This document shows positions 11,061 to 20,939 of a DNA stretch of 20,939 nt, in pieces; the first letter of the stretch is position 1; every line of letters starts with the position of its first letter. The stretch lies in assembly GCA_010093485.1 (NCBI GenBank), contig MU001505.1:1-20939 (forward strand). The letters run 5' to 3'. The notes under the pieces were generated by a model. The model was given only the letters and a program-made list of their open reading frames with translations. It did no database searches and was not told the origin of the DNA. The position numbers and the translations under genes are program-made. The stretch is from Karstenula rhodostoma CBS 690.94. Its lineage: Eukaryota; Ascomycota; Dothideomycetes; Pleosporales; Didymosphaeriaceae.

Positions 11061-11890
11061 TAAAGACCTTACTAGTAACTACTAACTTTACTAAGATTAT
11101 TATTAAGAACTCTAAAGTCTTTATATTTAATACTTTTTTATACTTAGTATAATAGATATTTACTTTCTATAATATAAATAGTAATACTATTAATACTATT
11201 ATAAATTAATATAAATTAGTAGTAGTTTATACTAAATAGGGGTAATATATATAACTCTTAAGAAGGCTCTAAATCTACTATAAGGGTTATAGAGTTTAGT
11301 TTCCTTATAGGGCTAATATATTATTTAATAACTAGCTAATAGAAAGTTATATTAATTAATTTCCAGTAGACTCTATAAACTAATATAACTTAAATAATCC
11401 TAAATAAGGGTAAATCTAATAAGGAAATTAATTATTATAATACTAAGTATACTAATAATAGAAAGCTATTTACTATCTTCTACTTCTATTATTACTCCTT
11501 AAGTAAGTTATTCTTAATATAGAAGTAATATTTTTAATAAAATCTTTTAAGGACTTATATATTATTAGATATACTTTAGAGCCTATTAACTTAATTAAAT
11601 ATAATAATAAAATAATCTAAATTTTAAGTCTAGAATAGCTTTAATATATATTTACTTATTAGAAGTACTAGGAGGAGAACTAATAATAACTTAAGCACAA
11701 GTAGTCTAGATTAGAGACTATAGCTAGAGATAATAATATAGTTAGGAATAATAATATTAAGGTACTCTAGATAATAGATTTAAGAAAGGAGTGATATAAG
11801 TAATAGAGGTTTATATAGAGTAATAAATACTAGATACTATAAATTTCTAAAGACTTAAAAGTTTTAATTCTAGAGATAAAATATAGTATT
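11042..11890 (+). pseudogene. Unrecognised fossil reading frame inside the inverted arrays
   Basis: Not recognised. The plus register with codon starts 2 mod 3 has about 280 codons and far fewer stops than the neighbouring register (4 against 13 in 11042-11220). It reads LKTLLVTTNFTKIIIKN near the start, an Arg/Tyr-rich middle around 11260-11390, a Gln-dense stretch at 11402-11461, and a charged segment (LKHKQSRLETIARDNNIV) near 11687-11740 that could be helical. One TGA (about 11792) could come from Trp. The frame nearly fills the space between the two arrays, which suggests it is the element's own gene. No transposase signature was identified. Confidence 0.5.
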
Positions 11891-11900
11891 CTATAAAATT

Positions 11901-12099
11901 ATAATAGATTCTATATACTAAGATAAGTTAATAGAAATTTATATTAAATTATAGTAGGGTTAAATAATAATAAACCCTATAAACTAAGATAAGCTAATAG
12001 AAAATCTAGTTAAGTACTAATAGATTCTATAAACTAAAGTAATATTATAAATAGTACTATTAAATACTAGTAGATTTTATAAACTAAGGGGAGGTAAAA
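11901..12099 (+). repeat. Right array of ~35-bp motifs
   Basis: Copies lie at about 11901-11935, 11974-12003, 12014-12041 and 12063-12099, with core tagattctataaactaag commonly followed by ataagctaatag. This is the reverse complement of the left array. A partial extra copy (ccagtagactctataaac) lies inside the reading frame at 11363-11380 and keeps a CCA that RIP has spared. Confidence 0.7.
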
Positions 12100-12100
12100 A

Positions 12101-13206
12101 TAGGAAGTTATAATACTTTATAATAGGGAATACCTTTAATCCCTTTAATTTTCGAAACTAGGGGAGTAAGGGTCACTTATTTAGAATTTTAGTAAAGATT
12201 AAGGACTATAGTATTTAAAATATAATAAGGAGAGTAAGGATAGTAAAAATAAAAATATATTTATATTAGCTTATATATTATACTAGTAGAGTCTAGTTAA
12301 TATATATATAATATATTATATAAGGGAATACTATATTATAAACCTATTTTAAGTAGTTATTTAGACCTAGAATTTATATTATTTTTTTCTATATTTTTAT
12401 TACTCTATAGTTATTAAAATAATTACTATAAGCCTAATATAAGTTCTATTACTCCTAAAACTTAATATATTTTTATATTATATCTACTTTATTTATAGTT
12501 AAAATAAAAAGGATTTATATCTTTAATTAGTAGTACTATATTATTAAACTAGTAGTAATATCTATTATAATAAGCTAATTAGAAAATTACTAATTTATAA
12601 ATAATTTTAGTATATAGAGTAAAAGTATAAATATTTTAATAAATAATAGAAAATATATAGACTATTACTATTACTAATTAAAAAAATTCCTAAAAAAAAG
12701 TTATTTATTTCTTAGATAAAGCTATTATTAGACTTAGCTATAAAATACTCTATTATATTATATAAAATTTATATTATCTCTATTAAATACTATCTATACT
12801 CCCTACTTACTACTTAATTAAAAATTCTAAAGTATTAAGAGCCCTTTATAACCTTAACCTAACTTATTATTAGCTTTTTTCCTCTAATATTTAGAGTATT
12901 TAATAGTATATACGCAACCTTATCTATTATCTATTAAAGGTTAACTACTCTCTAATAAGGAAGAGATACTAATTCTAGTAGTAGAGGTAGTATACCCCTA
13001 TTAATAAAAGGCCTTTTATATAGGATATTACTTAGTTCTAAAGTTATATATAAAATTCTATACCTAGGTAGTATTTTATATAAATAGGCTTTTAATAGCT
13101 TAAATTATTTTCTTTTATTAGTATATATAGAGATATATACTATATATAAAAGGGGGTCTATAGATAAATATTTTAGTATTACTATAGGTTTAAAATATAC
13201 TACTAT
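12101..13206. other. AT-rich stretch with no recognised gene
   Basis: About 1.1 kb. Some minus-strand register continues relatively open down to about 12,900 and might be C-terminal sequence of the RecQ-like gene, but stops become denser and nothing is recognisable. No repeat or RNA gene was seen. Confidence 0.45.
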
Positions 13207-16200
13207 CTAGCTTTAACCTTAGTTAAATTAGGCCTTTACTCTTTTTTATCTTAAACTTATATACTTATCTTTACTTTTTTACTACTAGTAGCTATTACTA
13301 TAAGTCTAGTAAAAAATAGGTTTTATAAAACTATAATAGGTCTAATAGTACCTAACTAATATAGCTATAGAAATATAGAGATATAAGTTATAAAAAATAT
13401 ATAATAAAGTCTACTATCTTTAACCTATTATAACTAGCTAGGAATATATATTCTAGCTATAATATTTTAGTAGGGCTATATACTATCTAGAGTACTATCT
13501 AGAGGTTCTATAATATATATTAATATTAATATATAGTATAGTTATTCTATCTATTAAGGAACGCGCTATTTTTATCTTACTAGTAATTATATAGATATAG
13601 TAAAAGTAGGTATAAATAGTAGTAGTATAGTAGGGTTTTATTATTTATTTAATTATATAGTAAGTAGGTATAGTTACCCTATAGCAGGCCTCTATAGGAC
13701 CCTTTAGTATAATTAAAGGGTTAGCCTATTATAAAATATATAGAGTAGAAATCTATATACTAGTAGTAGACTATATAATAAATCTATCTAAGTATTTCTT
13801 CTATATTATAAATATATTAGATTACCCTATTATATATATTCTTATATTCTTAAATTATATATACTACCTTTATCCTTGTATTAGTAGGGGTAAATACTAG
13901 AGAAGGAGAACTAGATTCTATTTATTATATTAATAGTACTATAATATAAGGAGGGAAGAAGAGGAAAAGGTTTTTATATATATTTACTATAGAGTAGGCT
14001 ATTATATTTACTTAGGGTAGAAGAGGTAGTAATAGAGGTTATATATATATATACTAATAATAGAATAGAAGTAAATAAAAGTATTAATATAGAGGAGGAT
14101 ATAGCTTATAAAGGAGTTATAGCTTATATAGGTAAGGGGGTATATATTAAAAAAAAGGTTAGTATTAATATCTAGACTAATAAGAATATATTAGGTATAT
14201 TAGCCCTAAATCTATATAATAGGGTATTTAGAATAGAGGGAGTATAAAAGCTATATAGAAACTCTCTAGATTTATATATAATATAATTTATTTACCTATT
14301 AAAATATTAATTAAATATAATATAGATATAGGTAGGTTTATTAGAATTTAAAAGTATTATCTTATCTATAACCTATCTTATATAGCTATTAAGCTTACCT
14401 ATATAAGTATATATATTATTACTATATATAATATAGGTAATAGCTAGCTTCCTACTATATTCTACCTATCTAAACTCCTATCCCTAGTTAATACTATTAT
14501 TAGGTACCCTAAAATAGATAACTATATCTATATTAATAAGGTTAGCCCTAGTAGTAAATATATTTATAGTAAAGATAATACCTTTCTTATACTTATTAAA
14601 TATATTCTATACTACCTTTTTTTCCTTAGCTATTATTTTTTTATAGTATATAAATAATTTTTTATACTTACTTATATTAGTATAGAGGTCCTTATAGGCT
14701 ATATAACTACTAATAAAGATAATAATTTTATAATACTACTATAGCTTATACTAGATATAGGATACTATTATTAATATTATAACCTATTTTTCTATTAGCT
14801 TAATAACTTAATAGAATAGATTAGGGTAGATAGTAGACTCCTATATAACCTTTATATACTTATTAAGTACTAGTATACTATATATCTATACTTATTAGTT
14901 AAATAGAATAGTAACTAAGAGTAGAAGTATTAGTATACTAAATTAGTCTAGAGTATAGAGGTTAAGTAGATCTTTATAATACTAGTAATTAGGGAGTAGG
15001 ATATAGTAGTACTTATCTAGTATTAGGTATTCTAGCTTACTATTTATATACTACTAGTATATAAAGTCCTTAAAGGTATCTATATTAATATATTTAAATA
15101 TAGTAATAATAATATATATAGATTTATAAAACTACTTTATTCTAAATATACTAATATAGATTTTTAGCTTATAATACTTACTTATAATATTATTCTATAT
15201 AGTAATAAGTAGGGTAATAATTATAATCTATTTATAGTTACTTTCTAGAATAGTAGTAGGTAATAGATATCTATTTATTTTACTAGTACTAGTAGGTATA
15301 ATATAGGTTATTATACTAACCCCCTTAAATAGTAAGGCTAGTATCTACTTACTCCCTAGCTATAATATTTAGTTCTTAGAAGTATTATTACTAAATAGCT
15401 TATATATATTTATTAAGCTATATAAGGTAATATATTCTACTAACTAGTCTATACTATTACTATTACCTTTTTTCTCTTCCTCTCTAGTATTCCCTTATAT
15501 ATTAAAGTTACTTATATTAAAGTTAAAGTGGCTATACTACTTATAGGAGATATATATATAGGTATTAAATTAACTATAGCTAAATATTTATATAAAGATA
15601 TACTATATCTCTTTAATATATACTACTACTATAGTAGTAGATATATATTTTATTTATACCTTATAGTCTTTTTTATACTCTTTTTTCTAGACTATTTTTA
15701 CCTATTCTTCTATTAGTACTTTTATACTATAGGGTAGAGATACCTTCTTATTCTACTAATATTAAAAGGTAATTATTAGATACTAGAGTATTAATATATT
15801 AATATCTAGCCCTATAATCTATTATATTATATAGTTAAAAAATATAGTAAATTATTAATTATCCTTTTACCTATACCCTATCTTATTACTCTAGAGGTAG
15901 TAACTATATATATAATAGTAGTATAATACTACTAGACTATTAGTAGATATAATTATAGTAATAAACTAATAAAATAAATAAATAAGCTATATATACTAAA
16001 TAAGAAGGGAACTAATATATTATAAAAAATAATAATATACTATATAGATAGTTTTATCTTTATTATAACCCTTATAGTAGTAGGGTATAATTATAATAAG
16101 GTCTAGAAATAGGAATAAATTATTAATACTATTAGTAAATAAATTTTTATATATAATACTTAGTAGTTCTATTAGGTATATAGACTACCTACTAATAAAG

Positions 16201-18480
16201 TAAATAAATAGAAAAATAATATTAAGAAAGGCTTATATCTATAATAAGCGAGTTAGGGGGAAAGAGAGATAATAGGTATTAAAGGGGTACCTACCTTTAT
16301 ATTATACTTATCTATACTAATATAGTTATTTAGGTTACTAGGTATTATTTTTACTTTACTAGTATTAATAGTAGTAAAGGCCTACTTAACTATATAGTCT
16401 TACTACTCGTTAAAAGGTAGACTATTTAGCTTAAAAAGGGAGTAACCCTTATTTTAAATACCTAGGTTATATAGTATCTTATTCTAGAGGATTAGTAGTA
16501 GGAATATAATACTACTATAACTAGTAATATTAATAAATAATATCTTTACCTTTTAAATTAATATCTATACTATATCTTTATACTCCTTAAATAATATTTT
16601 AATACTATAAATAATAATATTATTACTATTTTACTATATAAAGCTCTATACTATATCTCTATACTAAAAGGTACTAAGGTAATACTCTATAATAATAAGC
16701 TAGAATATAGGGGTATAGAATTTAGTACTAAAATAGATATAGATAAAGTTCCTTAACTTCTAGTTAACCTTTTAGCTATAATCCTATAAGGTAATTAAAA
16801 TATTTCCCTTATTAACTAGTACCTTTATATTAGTAGTAGAGGTATTACTAAATAGTATAGCCTCTTCTACTATTAAACTAGTATTATCTACCTTATTATC
16901 TATAACTAGGGCTACTATAGTAGCTTTTATATCCTTTTTTTTATTTTTCTTTTCTTTTTTTTTATCTCTCTTTTCCTCTTCTTTATCTCCCTCTTCTAGC
17001 TATATTATAATTATCTCCTAAAAGTACTAATATACTATAAGATAGTAGTATTTCTTTAGTATAGATATATTTATAGTAAAATTATATATCTACTTAAAAC
17101 TAGGCTTCTATAGATCTAGAGTAACGAATATAATTACTATTATAATAGTTAGGTTAAAATTACTCCTACTAGTAGTTTACTATATAAGTACTAGCTAGAA
17201 CTTATAATATATTTATTTTAAAGGAGCTAGAGTTTAGTAATTATAGGCTATAGCTAGAATTATAGTAATAGGGCTATCTACTTTTACTAGATATATATAG
17301 ATACCCTTCTATACCCTTTTTACTATTTCTAATATCTTTAGTATTAGTAAATAGTCTAGACCTACCTTAAATACTTAATAGAAAAAGGTAAATATAGATA
17401 GTATTATATTATAATAATAGTCTAAAAAGTCTTAGTAATATATAAGGGATATTATAGGTATATAGTTTAGATATTCCTATATAATTTATATATAGGTCTA
17501 GTAGAAGGTACTATATATAACTATATTTTACTAAATCTAAAATATACTCTTTATAGTACTCTATAGAAGAGTAAACCTTAGATATATTTAGATAGTTAGA
17601 TATATATAGTTTTATACTATATTCTACTCTATATTACTAATAATTTTATAAAACTTTATATATTTAAGAAAGGGGTTTATAATATACTTAGTAGTAGATA
17701 GTATTTTATTATACTAGTAAATAATATTCTTATCTAGTTTCTCTTATACTTAATTAATCTATAATATAAACTAATCTACTATAGTATAGTAGGTAATAAC
17801 TATAGTATATAGTATATATTAACTTTCTTTTTCCTCCTTTATATTTACCTCTATATTTATCTCTATAAACTAGTCTTTCTTTTTATCCTTAGTATCTACT
17901 ACTAAGGGAGATATATAGAGTTAAGGTATAGGGTACTATACTTTAAAATACTATAATCCTTACCTATTTAGTTAGAGATATTATAAGAATATAATCTAAT
18001 AGTAGGTTATTTATATATTAATAGTAGTAGTATAAGTATTTATATTAAAGTTATAACTTCTAACCCTATATATTATATAGAGGTAGTTTTTTATATTCTT
18101 AGTTATATTTACTATCTCCCCCCTAAATATTATTCTATAGGTATTATACTTAAAATCTAGTATTAGTAGTATTATACTACTAATAGCTATAAAAGGAGTA
18201 ATAGATAAAATAATTAACTAGATTATATTATCTTATAATAAGTAGAGTTATATATATTTATTATTTATAAGTTTTTATACCTCTTTATATTACTAAATAG
18301 ATATATCCTTATAGGTCTTAGACCTAAAGTATAATTTAATATCTAATAGGAGAATATAATAGTAGTAGTATATATAAATAATAAAACTATATTCTATATT
18401 AATATAGATAAGATTTTATATAGTATAGGATAATTAATACTTATAATAATAGAGAAAGATAAGAATTAATAGAGATTTTA
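13207..18480 (-). pseudogene. RecQ-type superfamily-2 helicase with large N-terminal region, RIP-inactivated
   Basis: Minus strand, two exons joined by an intron at 16239-16294. The long N-terminal exon contains an acidic/basic patch (EEGDKEEEKRDKKKEK) near 16,995-16,945. After the intron come SRQSIYLIELLSIIYKN and YKGYNKDKT (near 16,060). The helicase core is in one register: PTSTSK Walker A at 15296-15279 (each Ser explained by TGGT to TAGT, so formerly PTGTGK); IIIIT.L downstream; motif II DKYY at 15017-15006 (formerly DECH or DEYH); LVTIL (LTATL position) around 14915; motif V TTRANLINID at 14555-14526 followed by VIYF.VP; motif VI QEFRQV near 14480-14463 (normally QESGRAGR). Motif spacing fits RecQ. 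It would unwind DNA 3' to 5'. The layout resembles dispersed or telomere-linked RecQ helicases of ascomycetes. Both ends are approximate; coherent reading reaches at least 18,400. Confidence 0.85.
16239..16294 (-). other. 56-bp spliceosomal intron in the RecQ-like fossil
   Basis: On the minus strand it begins gtaggt at 16294, has a pyrimidine-rich middle, a ctaac branch site, and ends ttatag at 16239. Removing 56 bp moves the register from codon starts 1 mod 3 upstream to 2 mod 3 downstream, which is what the independently read exons require. Size and branch sequence are typical of filamentous ascomycetes. Confidence 0.8.
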
Positions 18481-18789
18481 AAATTAATAGGAAATATTCT
18501 AGGAATTATAGTTAGGTTAGAGGGGTAGTTATATTAAGGGAGATTTAGATCTAGTTATAGAATTAAAATTAGCTTAGTAATTCTATATAGTTTAGGGGCT
18601 GGCCTTTCCTTTCCTCTAGAAGCTTATACCCTTTCTTCTTTACTACCTTTTTTTTATACTCCTAACTATAACTATAACTATTCCCTAAATCTAACTACTA
18701 CTATAGCTTTTTCCTATACCCTTACTAGCCTCTTATAGCTATAACTAGTAGAGGTAGTAAATAGGGAGCTAAATAATAAATATAATATT
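18481..18789. promoter_or_regulatory. Spacer between the RecQ-like fossil and the plus-strand fossil
   Basis: About 300 bp between two divergent genes. It has a pyrimidine-rich segment (about 18601-18665) and a repeated actata run near 18665-18680. The 5' ends of both genes are uncertain, so it may be shorter than drawn. No specific site is identifiable. Confidence 0.4.
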
Positions 18790-20650
18790 ATACTAGTAAT
18801 ATATAATAAAATCTAGGATATATACTTATATATATATACTATAGGGGAGGGTGGCTTTAACTAGGTAAGTATATTAGTTATACGAATACTAGAGAATATA
18901 CTATATTAGATAATTACTAATATTTCTAAAATTAAGATAAGGAAAATAGTTAATATAATATATTAAAATCTAGATTAATAAAATAAAGATATAGTTAGAC
19001 TAGGAGATAGATAGGTATAGAAAGGTAATAGTAGTAAGTAATTTAAGAAGAAGGGGGGATAGAAAGGAGATAAGCTTAACTAATAATAATAAAAATAATA
19101 GTTTAAGGTAGTTAAGGGACGCTCTATAATATTATAGAGGAAGAGGAAGTATACTACTAGAAAGGGTATACTAGCTATAAACGAGGTACTAGTTAATAAT
19201 TTAAATTATAGCCTAATTAATACTATTATAAACTTATAGGACTAGGAGTATATAGAGGTGCCTAATAGTAAATTAAATAAAAAATATTAGTATAGGTTCT
19301 ATTACTATAAATAGCCTAGTATTAGAGTTAATATAATTACTAAGTTTATTAGTAGGGGTATAGTAATTAGGTCTATAGATACCTTCTATAAGTAGTAGAT
19401 AATTAGGCTTATATAGGTATAATAATATTACTATAAAAGAAAATTATTTAAAATCCTAGTAAATAAGAGTATTTTATTTTAAAATAGAGTATTAGATTTT
19501 ATATTAGCTTTATCCCGTTACTAGAATATATCCCCTAGTACTTTAATAGATAATACTAATAAAGGGTAGTAGTAGGGTATTCTATTAAATAATAAGGTAT
19601 TTAATTTTTAGTTCTAGTTCTTTAATATATAGAAGATATAAGTAAATAGTATTACTAAGTTTATATACTAATAGTAAATACTAGATTAATTATATAAATA
19701 CTTTATTAGATTAGTAGAAAGGTTTTATAGTTAGGAGTAAGGGACTAGAATATATAGGAGGAACTATAGGGATATTATAAAAAAGGTACTATTTAAGATT
19801 ACCTTTACTAAGGACTTTAGAAGGATATCTAATAAGAGTTATAATAAGAATATATAGAAAATATTTAGAAATATATTAGACTAGAGAGTAAGGTAGAATA
19901 TAATTAAGATAATATTTAGTTTAGTTAGTATTTTTACCTTAATACCTAGGGGACGTATACCTAATAAGTAGATTAAGAAGTAATTAATATAAAAGTTAGT
20001 TAGTTAATAGACTAAGCTTATAAGGGATTATAATAGAAATATTATAATATTATTATAGAGAATAGAAGTATTATTTCTAGTATATATAAAATAGATATAG
20101 ATATTTTCTAGTTTTATATTCTTATTAGAGCTTAGAAATAGGGATAAAACGAACCCTATTAACTTCTTTCTATAGGTTTTCCTACTAATCTTATAAGTAT
20201 AAATACTAACTATATATAATAACTAGAAAAGTAGTAATAAAGTAATATATAGTTAGAATATAAAAGTAGATTTAGAAGGACACAGTATAGGGTTTATAGA
20301 CGAGCAGTATAATAATAATAATAATAATAATAAAATATAGAGATAATAATATTAATAGGGGAGATAATATAGTAGTATTATTATAGGCACGGACTAGAGT
20401 AGATATAAATAATTTATAGGTTAGATTATAGGCTTAATATTCTATTTTTCGAACGAATTTAGTAAGTATACTAATCTAGTAATACTAAACTTAGATATAT
20501 ATTTAGATATAGTAAATTACCTATCTTCCCCTTAGATAATTATTATATTATTAGAGGTCTAGGGTATTACTTAACTAGTAGAGGTATATTAGGAAATATA
20601 GCTTAACTATTCTAGTAGTATAATATACTATATATTTAATCTAATTATCT
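18790..20650 (+). pseudogene. Unrecognised Q/N-rich fossil gene
   Basis: Not recognised. The plus register with codon starts 1 mod 3 stays coherent for roughly 600 codons. It has a basic, Gln-rich N-terminal part: FKKKGG near 19048, then a run of TAA/TAG at 19081-19101 that marks a former polyglutamine tract. The middle contains RGIVIRSIDTFY near 19354-19389 and many Arg/Tyr/Phe. A later stretch around 19780-19850 reads KKVLFKITFTKDFRRI, and a polyasparagine run (aat repeats) lies at 20311-20332. No membrane segment or catalytic motif is evident. It is divergent from the RecQ-like gene. Both ends are approximate; stops become dense after about 20650. Confidence 0.55.
20311..20332 (+). repeat. 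(AAT)n microsatellite encoding poly-Asn
   Basis: Seven aat triplets in a row, in frame with the plus-strand fossil gene, giving polyasparagine. Such tracts contain no CpA and are unaffected by RIP. Confidence 0.85.
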
Positions 20651-20939
20651 TAGTTAAATTATAATAGGGACCTTAGTAATAAGCTTAATAATCTAGATTA
20701 TATTAACTAGAATCTATTTATTTTCCCTAAAGCGCTTTTAATTAAGACTAATAATAGTATAATATTTTTTAACCTAGTTTATAGAAGTTATTAAGAAATA
20801 CTCTTAGATAGTATTATATACTATTAGATTATATAGCCTATTTAGGTTTCGTGTAAATAGGAGTAAAATAGTCTAAAGTAATTTTTTTTTACTTTAGGGT
20901 TACCCTACTAAATACCCTATAAATTTAACCTAGGTTATA
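20651..20939. other. Right flank with possible LTR end
   Basis: No coding register. It contains a hairpin (20873-20897) and ends with taacctaggtta, a perfect 12-bp palindrome (20926-20937), plus ta. A sequence ending ggttata could be a RIP-altered LTR end (ggttaca) or, on the other strand, an LTR start. The window stops here, so this cannot be settled. Confidence 0.35.
20873..20897. other. Hairpin, 9-bp stem with T-rich loop
   Basis: ctaaagtaa (20873-20881) pairs perfectly with ttactttag (20889-20897) across a seven-T loop. It lies beyond the plus-strand fossil gene. Eukaryotic genes do not need such a structure for termination, so its role is unknown. Confidence 0.6.

Larger units (their letters stand above)
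10821..12100. mobile_element. Small element bounded by clustered motifs in inverted orientation
   Basis: The left flank (10821-11060) holds about five copies of a motif whose core is tttatagaatctactagt. The right flank (11901-12099) holds four copies of its reverse complement (ctagtagattctataaact). Spacing between copies varies. Outer bases also pair: ttaccttcccttag on the left against ctaaggggaggtaa on the right. Clustered subterminal repeats in opposite orientation, with a reading frame between, resemble a DNA transposon. No clean terminal inverted repeat or target-site duplication could be fixed, so the family is unknown and the ends are approximate. It could instead be a pair of regulatory repeat clusters. 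Confidence 0.5.
1..20939. other. RIP-saturated AT-rich block (whole window)
   Basis: CpA and TpG are almost absent on both strands (about 40 seen by eye) while TpA is everywhere, the signature of repeat-induced point mutation in Pezizomycotina. ATG occurs once per strand, TGA is nearly absent, and stops are almost all TAA/TAG. In the registers annotated below, these stops sit where Gln or Trp codons (CAA, CAG, TGG) would be expected, and Tyr (TAT/TAC) replaces many expected His and Cys. The long registers are mostly free of indels, so damage is by transition rather than general decay. Strand-symmetric depletion covers both genes and spacers. The alternative of AT-rich mitochondrial DNA does not explain the CpA/TpG loss or the stop positions. 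Confidence 0.93.

Noticed and set aside
11410..11461. Possible 52-bp intron (gtaaat...aatag)
   Set aside because: Removing it would require the upstream register with many more stops. The uninterrupted frame 2 mod 3 is better supported, with a Gln-rich stretch here.
15623..15640. Perfect 18-bp palindrome of cta/tag triplets
   Set aside because: It is made of three-base repeats common in this TA-rich sequence and sits inside the helicase register, so it is probably coincidental.
15528..15716. Plus-strand 62-codon open frame starting at GTG
   Set aside because: It lies antisense to the RecQ-like coding register, starts at a chance surviving TG, and encodes low-complexity Tyr/Leu/Ile/Phe sequence typical of RIP-altered DNA.
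20895..20920. ttaggg and ccctac strings near the right edge, possible telomere repeats
   Set aside because: Only isolated partial matches, in both orientations, with no tandem array.
1..20939. Mitochondrial or plasmid origin suggested by the high AT content
   Set aside because: Specific loss of CpA/TpG, stops at Gln/Trp positions, a nuclear-type intron and a Gypsy element all indicate RIP-affected nuclear DNA.
1..20939. tRNA or rRNA genes
   Set aside because: No conserved rRNA segment or tRNA arm pattern was seen; saturation of transitions would also obscure them.

Overview
The window looks like one AT-rich, repeat-rich block from the nuclear genome of a filamentous ascomycete, heavily altered by repeat-induced point mutation (RIP, C-to-T mainly at CpA). 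By eye I find only about 40 CpA or TpG dinucleotides in 20.9 kb, TpA is hugely over-represented, and I see one ATG on the plus strand (7238) and one on the minus strand (6945-6947). This explains the lack of conventional ORFs. When in-frame TAA/TAG are read as former Gln/Trp codons, long coding registers reappear, mostly without indels, so the window can be annotated as a set of fossil genes. Nothing here looks able to encode a functional protein.

Layout. (1) 1-2565, plus: the 3' end of a Ty3/Gypsy LTR retrotransposon (end of RNase H, integrase with an exact D-x35-E, chromodomain-like tail, polypurine tract, 246-bp 3' LTR). (2) 2566-4959, minus: a fossil gene I do not recognise, with four in-frame 54-bp repeats and a P-loop-like motif. 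It runs straight into the LTR and was probably truncated by that insertion. (3) 4960-6174: shared upstream region with a diverged ~80-bp direct repeat. (4) 6175-10557, plus: a ~1,460-codon SNF2-like helicase fossil. (5) 10821-12100: a ~1.3-kb unit with clustered ~35-bp motifs in inverted orientation at its ends and a ~280-codon fossil reading frame between them. (6) 12101-13206: no recognisable gene. (7) 13207-about 18480, minus: a RecQ-type helicase fossil with a large N-terminal region and a well preserved 56-bp intron. (8) 18790-about 20650, plus: an unrecognised Q/N-rich fossil gene. (9) 20651-20939: flank with a hairpin and a sequence resembling an LTR end.

Taken together there are two head-to-head pairs, each made of a superfamily-2 helicase (SNF2-like or RecQ-like) and an unrecognised partner. 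RIP acts on duplicated DNA, so these genes were probably multicopy, either as cargo of mobile elements or as dispersed or subtelomeric repeats. That interpretation is inference. The reading frames, motif spacings, repeats, LTR ends and intron are visible in the sequence. Gene ends are approximate, because start codons and true stops cannot be distinguished from RIP products.
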